Shown here piece by piece: positions 30,641 to 42,135 of a stretch of 64,000 nucleotides of DNA. The stretch is taken from contig OY987244.1 of NCBI GenBank assembly GCA_963920765.1, positions 6,636,501 to 6,700,500 of the forward strand. The letters run 5' to 3'. The notes under the pieces were generated by a model that ran no database searches, was not told the origin of the DNA, and saw only the letters and a list, made by a program, of their open reading frames with translations. How positions within the stretch are numbered: position 1 is the first letter of the stretch; every line of letters starts with the position of its first letter. A program made the translations under genes and the position numbers. The stretch is from Ulota crispa (Eukaryota > Streptophyta > Bryopsida > Orthotrichales > Orthotrichaceae).

Positions 30641-32664
30641 AGGGCGGTTCACACTACATCTCACATCCCATTTTTGCAAGTCCCACCATAACGCAAGATC
30701 ACAACTTCATTGGGTTATTAAGGAAAAAAAAGAGTATATAAAAAAAACTCATGTATATTTTATGTAAACATATTGGTGGGACTTGGGCACGGGGAGTGCA
30801 CTCCCTTTTTTTTAATTGTACAGTACACATGCAATCAAATGAAGGATTATTATAATTGCCTTGGTCCTAATTTTTTGACATGGCTTTATAAAAATAAGCA
30901 TCATTGAAATGGGTGTGGGCTTTTTATAAATAATGAAGGATAGGGCATAATAATGAGAATTATAAAAAAAATTGTTGTACAATAGCCTTGCCAATATTCA
31001 AAAAACAAAATCTACACTTTTAGTGGAAATATTTTAAGTATTTAATGGTTAGCTAAAGTATCCCATGTTTTGAGTACCAGATGTCAATTGTTTTCAGCAA
31101 TAGCTTAGGGTCGTAGGGTTAATGAATGATGTACAGTCGGGTCTAGTAATCCTACAAACTGCCCTTTTGAGGCATTTAGATGTTTTGATGAAACATGGTG
31201 TACAATTGGTATATTTTTGTCCAAAAATTTATCATTGCATTCTCACATAATCCCAATCAAGTGTACCAAATATCAATTTCAGAAAAGCAAATCTCCATTT
31301 GTGGTGAAATTTTAAAGCAAAATTCCATGGTTTTACATGTTTTTTTATTAAAAACTATTGATAATGAATTTTTGAGATTTGATTTCATGGGTATGAAGGA
31401 AACATCCATATGCACATCTTCCATGCTAAAAAAACACCCCGTTAAGTAACAAAAATTTGATCAATTCAAGATTCAATGAAACTTGTGATAGATCCATATC
31501 TTGTAAAATACATATCTTTATTTTTTAAATAGCTTTTCATCAAGTAAACAAGACATCATGTTCAAAGATACAAACTTAGTCACAATATTTGGGTCAAACA
31601 ACAAAATTTGATTTTCTTAAAATAAAATAAAAATTCAAGATTTGGGCCTATCACAAATTTCCTTGAATCTTTTATTGATCAAATTTTTGTTACTTAAGGG
31701 GGTACTATTTTAGCATGGAAGATATGCATATGGATGTTTCCTTCATATCCATGAAATCACATCTCAAAAATTCATCACCAATTGTTTTTAATAAAATAAC
31801 ATGTAAAACCATGGAATTTTGCTTTAAAATTTTACCACAAATGGAGGTTTGCTTTTCTAAAATTGATATTTGGAGTGCTAGATTGGGATTACGTGAGAAT
31901 GCAATGATAATTTTTTGGACAAAAATGTACCAATTGTACTCCACGTTTCATTAAAAAATTTGAATGCCTCAAAATGGCAATTTGTAAGATTAATGGACCC
32001 AACTGTACATGTAATGTTAAAAGGGGTTTGTGGTTGAAGTGGAATGGGTTTCACTACTTTTTCCTTCTTCCTATATTGAATTTACAAATCAGCTTTTAGG
32101 TATACTATATGCTTTTCATGCTCTATTTTCTCTCAAGTTCTTGTTTGAAGTATTATGTGATTAGTTAAAATTTATGTTTTGAAGTGTTTGGTCTTTGATT
32201 ATATGTGTGTAATTTCATTTGTATCATTGTGTATTTATAATGAACATAAGGTATACAAAAATATCACAAGAACTTAACTCAAATGAAATCTAAGGTACAT
32301 GAAATTGTCAAAGTAGAAGTTTAGGTAAATATAGCCCTATAAAAATCAAATTTTTTACCTACATAGCCCCCATCTTATAGGGGCTTGAATGCACGCTACC
32401 CACAAACAACATGTATAGTGCACTCCCCGTGGACTTGGGTTGAAAGTTGGGTCTAGCAAAATGGTTGGCGTAAACCTTGAGCTAGTGTAAATCCTACCCT
32501 ATTTGGTGCCAAAACTTTCAAAAAGTGTTTCCATGTAGGTAAAATATAGTGAACCAATACATGGAACTTGGAACATATTGGGAAGCACCAAGTTCCTACT
32601 TTTGATTATACACCAATGAGATCCTCAAATTCCAATGGATGTGGGACACAATGTGAACCACCCC
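30641..32664. mobile_element. 2-kb Harbinger-like element carrying a large fold-back
   Basis: Ends AGGGCGGTTCACACTAC and ATGTGAACCACCCC are inverted, flanked by TTA on each side (30638-30640, 32665-32667). The same ends recur at 45890-46700, and a left end near 57062. The centre holds the inverted repeat 31128-32010. No transposase-like ORF despite the length. Confidence 0.7.
31128..32010. repeat. Large inverted repeat, arms about 365 bp
   Basis: Left arm 31128-31495 and right arm 31645-32010 pair over nearly their whole length (tgtacagtcgggtc / gacccaactgtaca; caaatctccatttgtggt / accacaaatggaggtttg; ttgatcaattcaagattc / gaatcttttattgatcaa). The loop is about 150 bp. ORFs in both arms (84 and 79 codons) are complementary images of the same repeat, not genes. 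Confidence 0.85.
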
Positions 32665-33959
32665 TTAGGTCAAGAATTGCTAGCACCAACAAGACCAAAA
32701 AAGAAAGGAAAAAAAAATTGAAAAAGAGACCAAAGGTTTTGCTTTGAATGCCCATTACAAAATCAAAAGAAACCTTCAACTCTTGAAAAGCCTTAGGTTA
32801 CATTCACCAAATGGAGAAATATGAAACTCATGGGGTTAAGATGTTGGGCTCTCATTGACTATTAACACCAAAGTGGCATATGACATGATGAGTGAGTTAT
32901 ATTGCAAGCTAGTGAGGGTTATGATTTGCTCCTATGGGATTGTAGTTTTCAAAATATTTAGATGTTGGAAGGGAATATAAGGCTAATATTTAAATCCCAC
33001 GTAGAAGGTGGGGCCTTTTTCTTCCATGCTCACCCTTGAAGGTTACATTTCTTTTTTTGTATGTGTGCTCTCAATTGTGGAGGATATATTTATTGTCATA
33101 TGGATTATTTTGACCTCTCTTTAATTTACAAAGTCATATTTTATACCTCATGTTTTCATCCACCCGTGGTGTAAATGTAACCTAAAAGATTATGGACAAA
33201 AATGTGAATTTGAGCTTTTTAAGGAAAAATCAATTTGAGTTTGTATGAAACTTAGACAATAAATCTTCATTTTCACCAGTTTTCCATTTTTTCTAGCTGC
33301 AATATGAGCTCATTCACAACTTTGTATAAAAATCATTACTACATCCATTATTTAGGCAATCTACATTGCTGAATAGTACGTAAAGCCAATTACAACATGA
33401 CATGTGAATGAATAAAAATTGACCAATCCAATGACAAGAGCAAAATAGCAATTATACATGTAATCCAAATATTGGACATTGGCACTTTCAGGGGTCAAGT
33501 AATTGTTAGCTTAAGCAAGCTTTTGCAAAGGTCTTCAAATTTACCCTTGTCTACCTCGGTATTTCAGAAAAAATTGGGTGAGAACATGGACAAATTTGCA
33601 AAATCCTTCTTATAGAAATATGGAATTTGCTAATCATTGGAGGAAAGATGTTCATCAACTAATAAAACAAAAGAACATGCATATGCAAGGATGATTCTTT
33701 TAGTTCTTTTCTTACTTGCATGCATTATGGGACGTGTGTTGCTTTATTCATGGAAGAACTTAGAAAAAACTCTGCTTCTGAGGATAAGAGGTATTGCAAT
33801 TTTTTTAAATGAGAACTGTTATCAATTTCAATCTAGAATGATAGGCAAATAATGACTTTCTCTGTTTTTACTATGGCTTATAGATCAAGTGGACATAGTT
33901 TGATCAACATTCATCAATATTTATTGATGATGTTGAAGCAAACAACCTAACTTTCCTTC

Positions 33960-34618
33960 TTAACTCCTAAATACCCAAGGCACCACATTATGGTGTTGAC
34001 AGTACTTTGAGCTTGTATAAACCAAATAAAGTTGTTATTTTTAGTAGATTTTATTTTCTAACTATTCTTTTTGAAGTCTAGTTCTAGCATCAAAAAATTG
34101 ATTTTGTAAACTATTGGTTATAATTTTTCTATTCAAGATTTTGTGCTGGGTGTCCATTGCAATCTTGACTTTTTTTGGTGTTGAGTGCTCTTGGAAATGA
34201 GCTTAAAAAGCACTAGACCTTGGAGAAAAAAATTCCACTAAAGATTCATTTAAGAAAATTGTAAAGGAGATTTTGAAAAGCCGTAAACTTATTGGAGTTA
34301 TGTATGTTATGTTTTTTAACCCTATATTTTTCATGTGACCATTTTTTCAGACTTGACATGTGAAAAGAGGATGGAAAGAGTTCAAGTTATTTTCACAATT
34401 TTAACACCCTCTTGATCAAACATTATAATCTTTCAATCCATAAATGAGATTGTTATGTTTTCTTTTCCTATGTGATCTCTAACATAGTTTATGTAGTTTG
34501 ATTTTGTATGATAACAACTTTAAAAAAACTAGTACAACTTATCAAAAATTTGGCTTTTTGTTCAACTTAGAACAATTTCCTAGAAGCTCAAAAACTGCCT
34601 TGGACATTTAGGGGTTTA
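33960..34618. mobile_element. TTAA-type element with GGCACC motif
   Basis: Left end TTAACTCCTAAATACCCAAG followed by GCACCACATTATGGTGT, the same subterminal hairpin as in 43853-44787 and 54041-55020. Right end TTGGACATTTAGGGGTTTA, with the final TTAA changed to TTTA. The interior is not clearly alignable with the other two. Confidence 0.65.
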
Positions 34619-34943
34619 GGTCATATGGTTTGAAGATTCATGGTTTTCATTAGGTTTAAAAAAATTGAGTAGTAGATATAATGGTGGTGGTTTTTTAAGA
34701 TTATTTTATCTTACTTACATATTGAAGTCATTTTTGTAGTAACAATTTTGAAACAAAAAATCTAATATTTTTGAGGTGAAACATACACACTTGTACTCTT
34801 TGAATTGTCAAATACTTGCAAAGAAAATTTGTGGAAAACCAAAGAGTAAATATCTTATAAAATTTACACAAGAACATAACAGCATATGAATGGATGAATA
34901 AAGTCAAGTTTCTACAAGCATGAAACACATTTCAATACATTCA

Positions 34944-35105
34944 CACTAGAAGAAAAACATGCAATAAATGACTAGGTCAAAATAACTACACAACACTTGC
35001 ATAATTGTAATTGAGTCCTTTTGTAATTGTTGCATCATTGTATAGTTGTTTAATTGTTGTGAAGTTGTTGTGACCTAGTAATTTATTGCATGTTTTTCTT
35101 CTAGT
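34944..35105. mobile_element. Small element with CACTAGAAG / CTTCTAGT ends
   Basis: Inverted repeats of about 35 bp: ACTAGAAGAAAAACATGCAA at the left, its complement 'gcatgtttttcttctagt' at the right, with 'ACTAGGTCA' continuing in both. A CACTA-type start is seen at the left only. A possibly related element (cttgtagaaaaac, tagttgtt) lies inside 36494-37534 near 36909-37055. Confidence 0.6.
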
Positions 35106-35587
35106 ATCATTATTCAACTTTTAATGCCTAGACCTTAAGGCTAATATCTACTATTAAAATAATGTAAAGATTGTTTCAAAGCAATATTGCAATCATTGTG
35201 TTGAGCATATCATTTTCATCCAACAAAGCTTGCTCTAATTTGCATGGATGAAATAAACTATGACAAATAACACTTGTGATCTTTGGACAATTATTAGCTA
35301 GGATTGCAAATTTGCAACAAAAACCAAGGAAAGGAAAGGAAAAATCATTAAACATTTGTATGAAACATGTTATGAACATATGTGGTTCACTCATAGAATT
35401 TTGCTTTACGAGAAGATTCTAGGTACTTAGAACTGATTGTGTCTTATATACTAGTCCTTTTATAGAAATACCTCATTTTCATATTTTGCATGTTGGCTTC
35501 ACATTGTGCGATTTTAATAAGCACAACAGTAGTTATAATTTATTGTATACAAAAACAGAAAAACCAACAGTCAATAAATTTCACCTC

Positions 35588-36497
35588 TTAACCCCTAAAG
35601 GACCAAGCTCAGTTTTACCAAAAATTTTCAAAAACTGTCATTTTTAGAGCATCAACTAAATCTGAAACAAAAACGCTTTTCTGCATATGTAACTGCAGGA
35701 TCTTTTAGTGCAATAGTTTTAGAAGATGTGGAAAACATTTCAGAATTTTTCACCAAGTGGATTGGAAGATAGAACAATTTGAATTTTTTTTGGTCATGTG
35801 GAAAACCGGGCAGCTACCTTCAAAAGGTGAAATTCCTAAGGGGAAAATGCCATGTTAGCGGTACTTTTCTAGATTCCATATCCCGCTTAGGTAAGGTGCC
35901 TATAAAAAAAAAACCAAATTATTTGGAAGTTTACAACACGTGGGAAAAAATAGGAAGTAAAAAGAAATAGAGAATGATTGATTAAAAACATTAATTATTA
36001 ATGGTTTAGTTATGGAAGTAAAAAATTCAATCCCAACAATTGCAATGTTGTGAGTATCAATTTACAACCTTTGGTCTTACATATTTTCAAAAATATTGAA
36101 AATCGAGTAAACTAAGAGACTTCAAAGTTTATTTTAGAGTAGAGAATCCATAACTACCCACAAACAAAAACTCCTCATAACTTTCATCTCATCAATCCAA
36201 ATGGAATGATTTAAAGATTTCCACACACATATAAATATCTTGAACCAATTTCAACTTTTAGTTTTTGGAAAAAAGTGATTTTTAAAAAACTGCCCAAGCT
36301 GCCCATCAAACATAAAAAGCAACATATTAGGCCATAACTTTTTGCTCACAATTTCAAAATTCATGAAAGTTGGTGCAAATGACTTGTCCCCACCTTCTAT
36401 TAGAATTTCAATCTAATGTATCAAAATTTCCAATCACAGGTACCTGCCCAAAATTTCTATGTTTCCAAAAAAGGCAGCTTGGTCCTTTAGGGGTTAA
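35588..36497. mobile_element. TTAA-type element with best preserved termini
   Basis: Begins TTAACCCCTAAAGGACCAAG (TTAA 35588-35591) and ends with its exact complement (TTAA 36494-36497); the perfect inverted repeat is 22 bp, continuing with CT. Length 910 bp. The interior is AT-rich with no transposase. Its right TTAA is also the left TTAA of the next element. Confidence 0.88.
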
Positions 36498-37534
36498 TTC
36501 CTAAATGTCCAGCCCATTTTTCCTCAAAAAAGTCTCAAAACGACCACTTTCAGACATTTGATCCTAAGAACAATTTTTGTTTTTTTCTTCAAATATAACT
36601 ATAGGATTTTGCATTAAACTTATGCGATATACAAAGAGCCATGGGAAATTTTCATGATCTTTGACCATACAGATTGAAACATGTGATCATTAGAAGTTGG
36701 TATATAAGTTTTTAACCTTTGCCCAAAATTTGCAAGGCGCTTTGACCACATGTGGTGGACATTTTTTTCTCTATGGATGTAGGAGAGATTTGTCCAACAT
36801 GCTCTAAATCATGGTAAGCATCTTTTTGCAAATTTTCATGGCCAATAGAGACTTGGAACATTCTCTACATGGCTTGCATTGCAAATGTGTGCTTGAATTC
36901 ATACTACACTCACTTGTAGAAAAACAAATCCTCAACGACTAGGTGACAACAACTAAACCACAACTGCACCGACTATACAACAACTACAAAATGACTTGTG
37001 CAATTGTGGATAAGTTGTTGTCACCAAGTCATTTTGGACATGTTTAAAAACCTTAGTACTAAGGTTTTTTGCAAACCAAGTTCTTAAGGGCTAATTGAAA
37101 CACAAAAATCCAAATGGTGGATTGATAGACTTTACCTTTATTGAGAACCACAAAACAATTGAAAAAAAACTAAAACTTTGGTAGCTATTGCAATTCAAAA
37201 GCTAAATTATTCATCTAATAAAATGATGTATTTATCTAATACACTACTGCTTTGGATATACGCCAATGCCTTCATTGGTTGCCCTTAAGAGAGGTCAATG
37301 GAGAACGGTCTGCTTGACTTGCTCCTTGAACAAAAAAAACTCATAAAACATCAATAGCTTCTTGAATTGTAAATTCAATTTTCAAAAAAATATATCCCCA
37401 TGGAGCCTTTGCAAAACTCTATTTAGAAAAATTAAAAATTAAAAAATTAAAAAAACGATAAAAAATCACAGTAAAACAAGCTTGCCCAAAAGCCATTTTT
37501 CCCTTGTAAAGACAATAGGCTTTTAGGGGTTTAA
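36494..37534. mobile_element. TTAA-type element adjoining the previous one
   Basis: Left end TTAATTCCTAAATGTCCAGC, right end GGCTTTTAGGGGTTTAA (TTAA 37531-37534). The interior matches the left half of 27357-28961. About 147 bp near 36909-37055 are absent from that relative and begin CACTTGTAG with 'act' on both sides, so probably a nested insertion. Confidence 0.7.
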
Positions 37535-40179
37535 AAGCAAAAGAGGTTGGATTCTGGTTTTCAAATTTTGATGTAAATAGAAAGTTTTCCATCGTTCTAT
37601 TTTCATTAACAAGCTCTCAGTTATAAGGAGTTTAAATTTGCTAGCGGTAACAAAACATTTTTTCTTGAAACCGATAATAATATTTCAAGAAAAAAACAAA
37701 TGAAAACTTGTAATTTCAAATAGTGAAAATTCATAGGATAATCATTCAATACTTTATTTTCATTTCTTTTGAAATACAGGGTTGCTAATTGCAATGATTC
37801 ACCAATTTTTTGAAATCTTCAAGTTTGTGATATGAAGATGAAACTAAATGTGAGAAGCCTTGCTTTACCAGCTAAAATCAAATACAAGGAATCATTAGTG
37901 CCAGAATTTTGTTTGACCAAAACATGTGCAAGTTGTTTTAGATAATTTAAAGCACAATATTCACTAATTTGGGGAAAAGTACAATTTTGGGACTTTTGGG
38001 TTTTCAGTTCTTGAAAGATTATTTATTGAATACTTATCCAACTAAGGACATAAAACCCAAACGTCCCAAAACTACATTTTTTCCCATATTGATATATATT
38101 GGCCTAATAGGTCAATACACTATACAAGTTGTCAAAGCCAAATTGGCCATATTAGGTAAATTGGGAAAAACTGAGAGACTATTTTGTAATCCACCTTAAT
38201 CCCACATCTGTAAATGCAGGCATAATTATTGCTCAAAAGTTGCAATTATTGAAGTTCTTGGAGGTAATGACTGAGACTTCACTCTTGTACAAGAAAATGT
38301 ATGCTTATTATTTTCTGATATGCAAATACATACATAATGGCAAAAATAGTGAAAGTCCTTGAATGTAATATTTTTCCCAATTTACTTGATATGGTGTTCA
38401 ATTACTGGTACGTCATTTTGCTATGCAAATACCTGGATAATTTCACAGAAACCTATACAAAGAGCCATACTAAATTGTTTAAGTGGCTCTTGATTTTTTT
38501 GTCTAAAAATCAAATATGTTCAAATATCGTGTTTAACTAATTATGGACACTCTATAACTCAAACTTCAAAAATCATGCAATAAAGCTAAGGCGAATTTAC
38601 CTTTTTACTTAATACATGCCCTCTAGCAATTTGCCAATAAAGATATTTTAATAGGAACTTGTCCATACTTTTAAGGATTTAGTTATAATAGATGTGCATG
38701 GTATTGGAATATCTTCCAATAACCAAGGCAAGACACAATCCAATTTCACCCTAATAGTTCACAATTAGTTAACTATGGCATCCATTCATTACTTGAAAAA
38801 AAAGCTTCTTCAGCTTATTTGTATAGAGGGACATTTCATGTTGTATTCTACATTGCAGCTTTTCAAGTCCGAACTCAATATCACTTCTCAACTTTGTAGG
38901 AAAAAAAATTACTTAACTTTTTTAATATTATAAGCATGAGAGAGTGTTGGAGATCTGCTTCAAAATTGGATCTCCATTTTGCTGCACTTAATTATTAAGC
39001 AAAACCCCACTTTGTTTATGCTAGAATTTCCAAAGAGTACTACCATGCAGGCAAATTAGATCCAAAAGACAGTGTGAAGCAGTAAGAGGTATCAAATTTG
39101 CAGGTTTCTTTGCAAAATACGTACTTTTCTTGAATGCAATTTTCTTTGTGTCATTTTTTGGCAGCTATTTTTTAAGTTCCCACACATGTTTGAAGGCTAA
39201 TTTCTTTTCTATTTCCTTAATTTCTCACGTGGGAGAGTAAATGCTTGCACTTTTTAGCACCTTGCAATGAACATAAACACTTTGATTTTCCTAACAAGAG
39301 CATGAATTTTACTTGATAAGTACTTTGTAGCTTCCAAAAAGAACTATCATGTTCCCAAGTAAAAATTGCTTGATTTTTTTTGTTTTCCCGATTCTTTGAA
39401 CTCTCCTAATAAGCTAAGGGCCAACTTCTATGGTGACTTAGAATCACAAAAACCAAGGGAATAATAAAGGGGAATTGATATATGCACACCGGTGGGAGAT
39501 ATTTTAAATATTTATCATCAACAAGTTGAATTTGGAAAACTTGAATTTAAATTTGGATTTAGAGACCTTTATTTAGTTTAGAACCACAAAGGAAGTTATA
39601 AGTAAGCAACACCTAGTGAAAAATCTTAGTTTTTTTATAAACAAGGGTAAAAGTAATAATTTGCTCCCTAGCTAAGCTTTTCCATTAGGCATTGTCCAAT
39701 TGTAGCCTCCTTTGTGGCTTTAGACTACATCACTAGGTCTTTAAATCCAAATTTGAAGTCAACCTTTCAATTTGTTGATGATCAATATCTAAAATTTACC
39801 CCCCACATGCTAGCAATTTTCAAAATGAAAATGGAAATTTTGGGGATTTCATTTTTTCAATTGCCATAAAACACTTGTCACCATAGTTGATTTCAAGGCC
39901 AGCATGGAAGTTTGGCCTAAGGTAGGAGCACCTATAAACGTCAAATTAAGGGTTTTGAACATGATGACTATTAATAAACAACTAGCAAATTATAAGATCC
40001 TATTAGGAATAGAAAAAAATGACTTTGCACTTTCGAATGTATTATTTGGATACTGTAAGAATAAGTTGTGAACTTTTAAAGAGCAAATTGCCGTTGCACC
40101 CATAATCAACACTAAAGTTTCATGTTCACATGTTGTACATCCTTGTAATTACATCTATTCATTTCCACAAATTTTCCAA
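37535..40179. other. AT-rich spacer with one fold-back
   Basis: No gene recognised. The stretch 39489-39810 is a fold-back: 'gatattttaaatatttatca' and 'tcaacaagttgaatttgg' recur inverted near 39750-39810, and 'aatttggatttagagacctt' pairs with 'aggtctttaaatccaaatt'. An outer pair (ggccaacttctatggtgac / gtcaccatag, 39418 and 39875) suggests it sits inside a larger decayed element. ORFs here are low-complexity. Confidence 0.45.
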
Positions 40180-40455
40180 GATTTCAGAGGTGATGGTTAT
40201 GGAGGCACTGATGTTCATGGGCGTTCCTACCTTTATATCCATCCAGATTTTCCAGATTCTGAGATTCCGGTCAAACTTGGGACATACGGAGCAGTACCAC
40301 CTCTAATATCCATCATTCGCCAAAAATTCTTGAAAACAATGGATCATTTTAACATATTAAGAATAAACTCTCCAATTACTTCAGAAAGGAGGTTGCAAAG
40401 TGTGAGAGTTGAGACGGTGAAGCATCTCATTAAAAAGGCTAAAAAGAAGAGCTAG
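40180..40455 (+). pseudogene. Exon-like open frame of unknown protein, no start codon
   Basis: One frame stays open from 40180 to the stop at 40453-40455 and translates as balanced, protein-like sequence: GDGYGGTDVHGRSYLYIHPD, then PDSEIPVKLGTYGAVPPLIS, ending LIKKAKKKS. A splice-acceptor-like TTTCAG ends at 40187. There is no ATG near the beginning and I find no upstream exon in the AT-rich spacer. It may be the last exon of a gene with a very long intron, or an isolated fragment. I do not recognise the family. Confidence 0.4.
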
Positions 40456-40483
40456 TATAGCCCAATGAAGCTACGCAATCCCA

Positions 40484-40804
40484 CTATAGGATAAGTAGGA
40501 AAGAATCCATCTCGATCTCAGTAACGGAAAGGGCCACTTGAGTATCTTCATCCATCATCCATCCACTGATTGTACGGATAGTTTTGTCGTAGATCCAAGT
40601 GGCCCTCCAAGTTGCCGAAATCAACGAAGTCCTGCAAAATTTACGCAACGAGGAAGAACCCCCTACTGCCGCCCACAGAGAATCTTCGCCGGTTATTGAT
40701 TTTATATCCGTAGATTGTAACAGGTCGAAGAATCTGTAGATCCAAGCTCCCAGGGTCGTCTCTCTCAAATAGCTCTGTAGTGGGACCGCTGCAAGCTTAA
40801 GCAT
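40484..40804 (-). CDS. Hypothetical 106-residue protein
   Basis: Open from the ATG at 40804 to a stop at 40484. The N-terminus MLKLAAVPLQSYLRETTLGA continues into a Trp-rich middle (GAWIYRFF, DSLWAAV, SATWRATWIYD) and an acidic end (MMDEDTQVAL). Base composition is like that of the real genes and unlike the spacer to the left. It is divergent from the plastid protein gene at 41263 with about 460 bp between them, a plausible shared promoter. No family recognised; it could instead be the leader region of that gene read on the wrong strand. Confidence 0.35.
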   Translation of the reverse strand: MLKLAAVPLQSYLRETTLGAWIYRFFDLLQSTDIKSITGEDSLWAAVGGSSSLRKFCRTSLISATWRATWIYDKTIRTISGWMMDEDTQVALSVTEIEMDSFLLIL

Positions 40805-41262
40805 CGCTTCACTCGCTTGGACGATCCAATTCCTTCGAGTGCGGAGTTGATCGTCATCTGCGATTCTTCAGTGCTTCTGGAGCTTTGAAATCGTACTCTT
40901 TAAAGGAAGAAATCGGAGTTTTGGAGGAAGAAATCGGAGTTTTTGAGGAATCTTGGAGGCGGTCTAAAGAAAAGCCGTGCATGATTTGCTTTGAACTCTG
41001 CTCTCAGTGTCTTAATTTGTCGACCTTTTCCTGGCTAGAGGTGTGATCGTTGTGGAGTATCGTAGTGTATGAGAAGTGCAGCTGTCAAGGCGTGCTGCGG
41101 AGAATTTTTGGAAATCGGTGGCTTATTAGCTTGCAATTTGTAAGTTGGAGGAGCACGGATTTGAAAATGCGGCATGAGCTTTGCCTGACTTCGGTTGCTT
41201 TGTGAGGAACTGAGGATACGGAAAAAGGACGAGTGAGCATTTTCCGTGTTCGATAATTAGCG
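40805..41262. promoter_or_regulatory. Promoter/leader upstream of the plastid protein gene
   Basis: Gene-like composition begins near 40470 and continues to the ATG at 41263. A short direct repeat 'gaggaagaaatcggagttttt' (near 40900 and 40923) is present. No clear TATA box. If the - strand ORF is real, this region serves both genes. Confidence 0.4.
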
Positions 41263-42135
41263 ATGGCGCTCACGGTACAGATGTCGCAGACGGCGAGTTT
41301 CGCTTCGCTTTCTTCGCCGTTGATCGGCTCTAAGAGCCGATCCATCGCGCTTCTGTCGAGAGGCGTCCGGGCTCCTTTGATGCACAGAAGGCCGAGGGCG
41401 CGCTTGGTAGTGAGAGCTTCCGGCATGGCGGAGCCTGAGTCCTCTGGAACTGGTAAATACTTCGTTTCTTTGTAATTGTCTACGTTTGTGGCGATGAGAG
41501 TTTAACGACGAGTTCTTTTTTATTTAATCGTTTCTCGCGTATGGCTAACTCTTCTGATTTGTGGCCATGAAAGATTAACAACGAGTTTTTTTTTTTTTTT
41601 TCTTTTAAATCGTTTCTCGCGTATGGCTTACTCTACTGATTTGTTGCGATGAGAGTTTAATAACGAGTCCTTTTTTTAAATCGTTTCTCGCATGTGGCTA
41701 ACTCTTCTAACTTGTGGCGATGAGAGTTTAACAACGAGTTTTTTTTTTTTTTTTTTTTTGAATCGTTTCTCGCATATGGCTAACTATTCTGATCGTGCAG
41801 GTGGCTCGGGCATGGTGGACTCTAACATGACGGTGTTGAGGAAGCGTATCCAGAGCATCCGCATTCAAGAAACCTCCTTCGACACCCCGACCGACTGGGC
41901 GGAGTGGGAGCGGTCTGCCTACCCGAGTTACCGTGCCGACATTTGCTTTCTGCTGAGCACGATGCAAAGCCAGTTGTTGACAATGAGGCCTGGTATGGTC
42001 CTTTCCATTTTATCATTGCTCATGGCGATCGTGCCAGTGATGTCGATCTTGTTCGTATCTGCCATGGGGACTCAGCTTTGGTCTCTTCACTGTTCGTTGC
42101 TGGAGCTCGGTGCATCCCTCCACGACTTAAGCTGA
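41263..42135 (+). CDS. Small plastid-targeted protein with C-terminal membrane segment
   Basis: Two exons, 41263-41452 and 41801-42135, join in frame (donor GGTAAATAC, acceptor GATCGTGCAG) to give 174 residues. Residues 1 to about 52 are rich in Ser, Arg and Ala with no acidic residue (SRSIALLSRGVRAPLMHRRP), a typical chloroplast transit peptide ending near VVRAS. The mature part has MTVLRKRIQSIRIQETSFD, then WAEWERSAYPSYRADICFLL, and a hydrophobic stretch MVLSILSLLMAIVPVMSILF, probably membrane-spanning. The pattern of an Arg/Lys-Ile helix followed by a WxxWE...Y motif and a membrane helix resembles a conserved family of uncharacterised plastid proteins, but I cannot name it. An alternative donor at 41993 (CCTG/GTATGG) would remove the hydrophobic tail; the open frame makes the two-exon model more likely. 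Confidence 0.7.
41480..41800 (+). repeat. Four tandem repeats filling the plastid gene's intron
   Basis: A unit of about 70-90 bp, 'gatgagagtttaacgacgag' + T-run + 'aaatcgtttctcgcgtatgg' + 'ctaactcttctgatttg', recurs at about 41490, 41562, 41648 and 41718. The T-runs differ greatly in length (up to about 20). The last copy leads into the acceptor at 41800. Confidence 0.88.

Noticed and set aside
31195..31954. Paired ORFs of 84 and 79 codons as genes
   Set aside because: They are complementary images of one inverted repeat, with low-complexity translations and no conserved motif.
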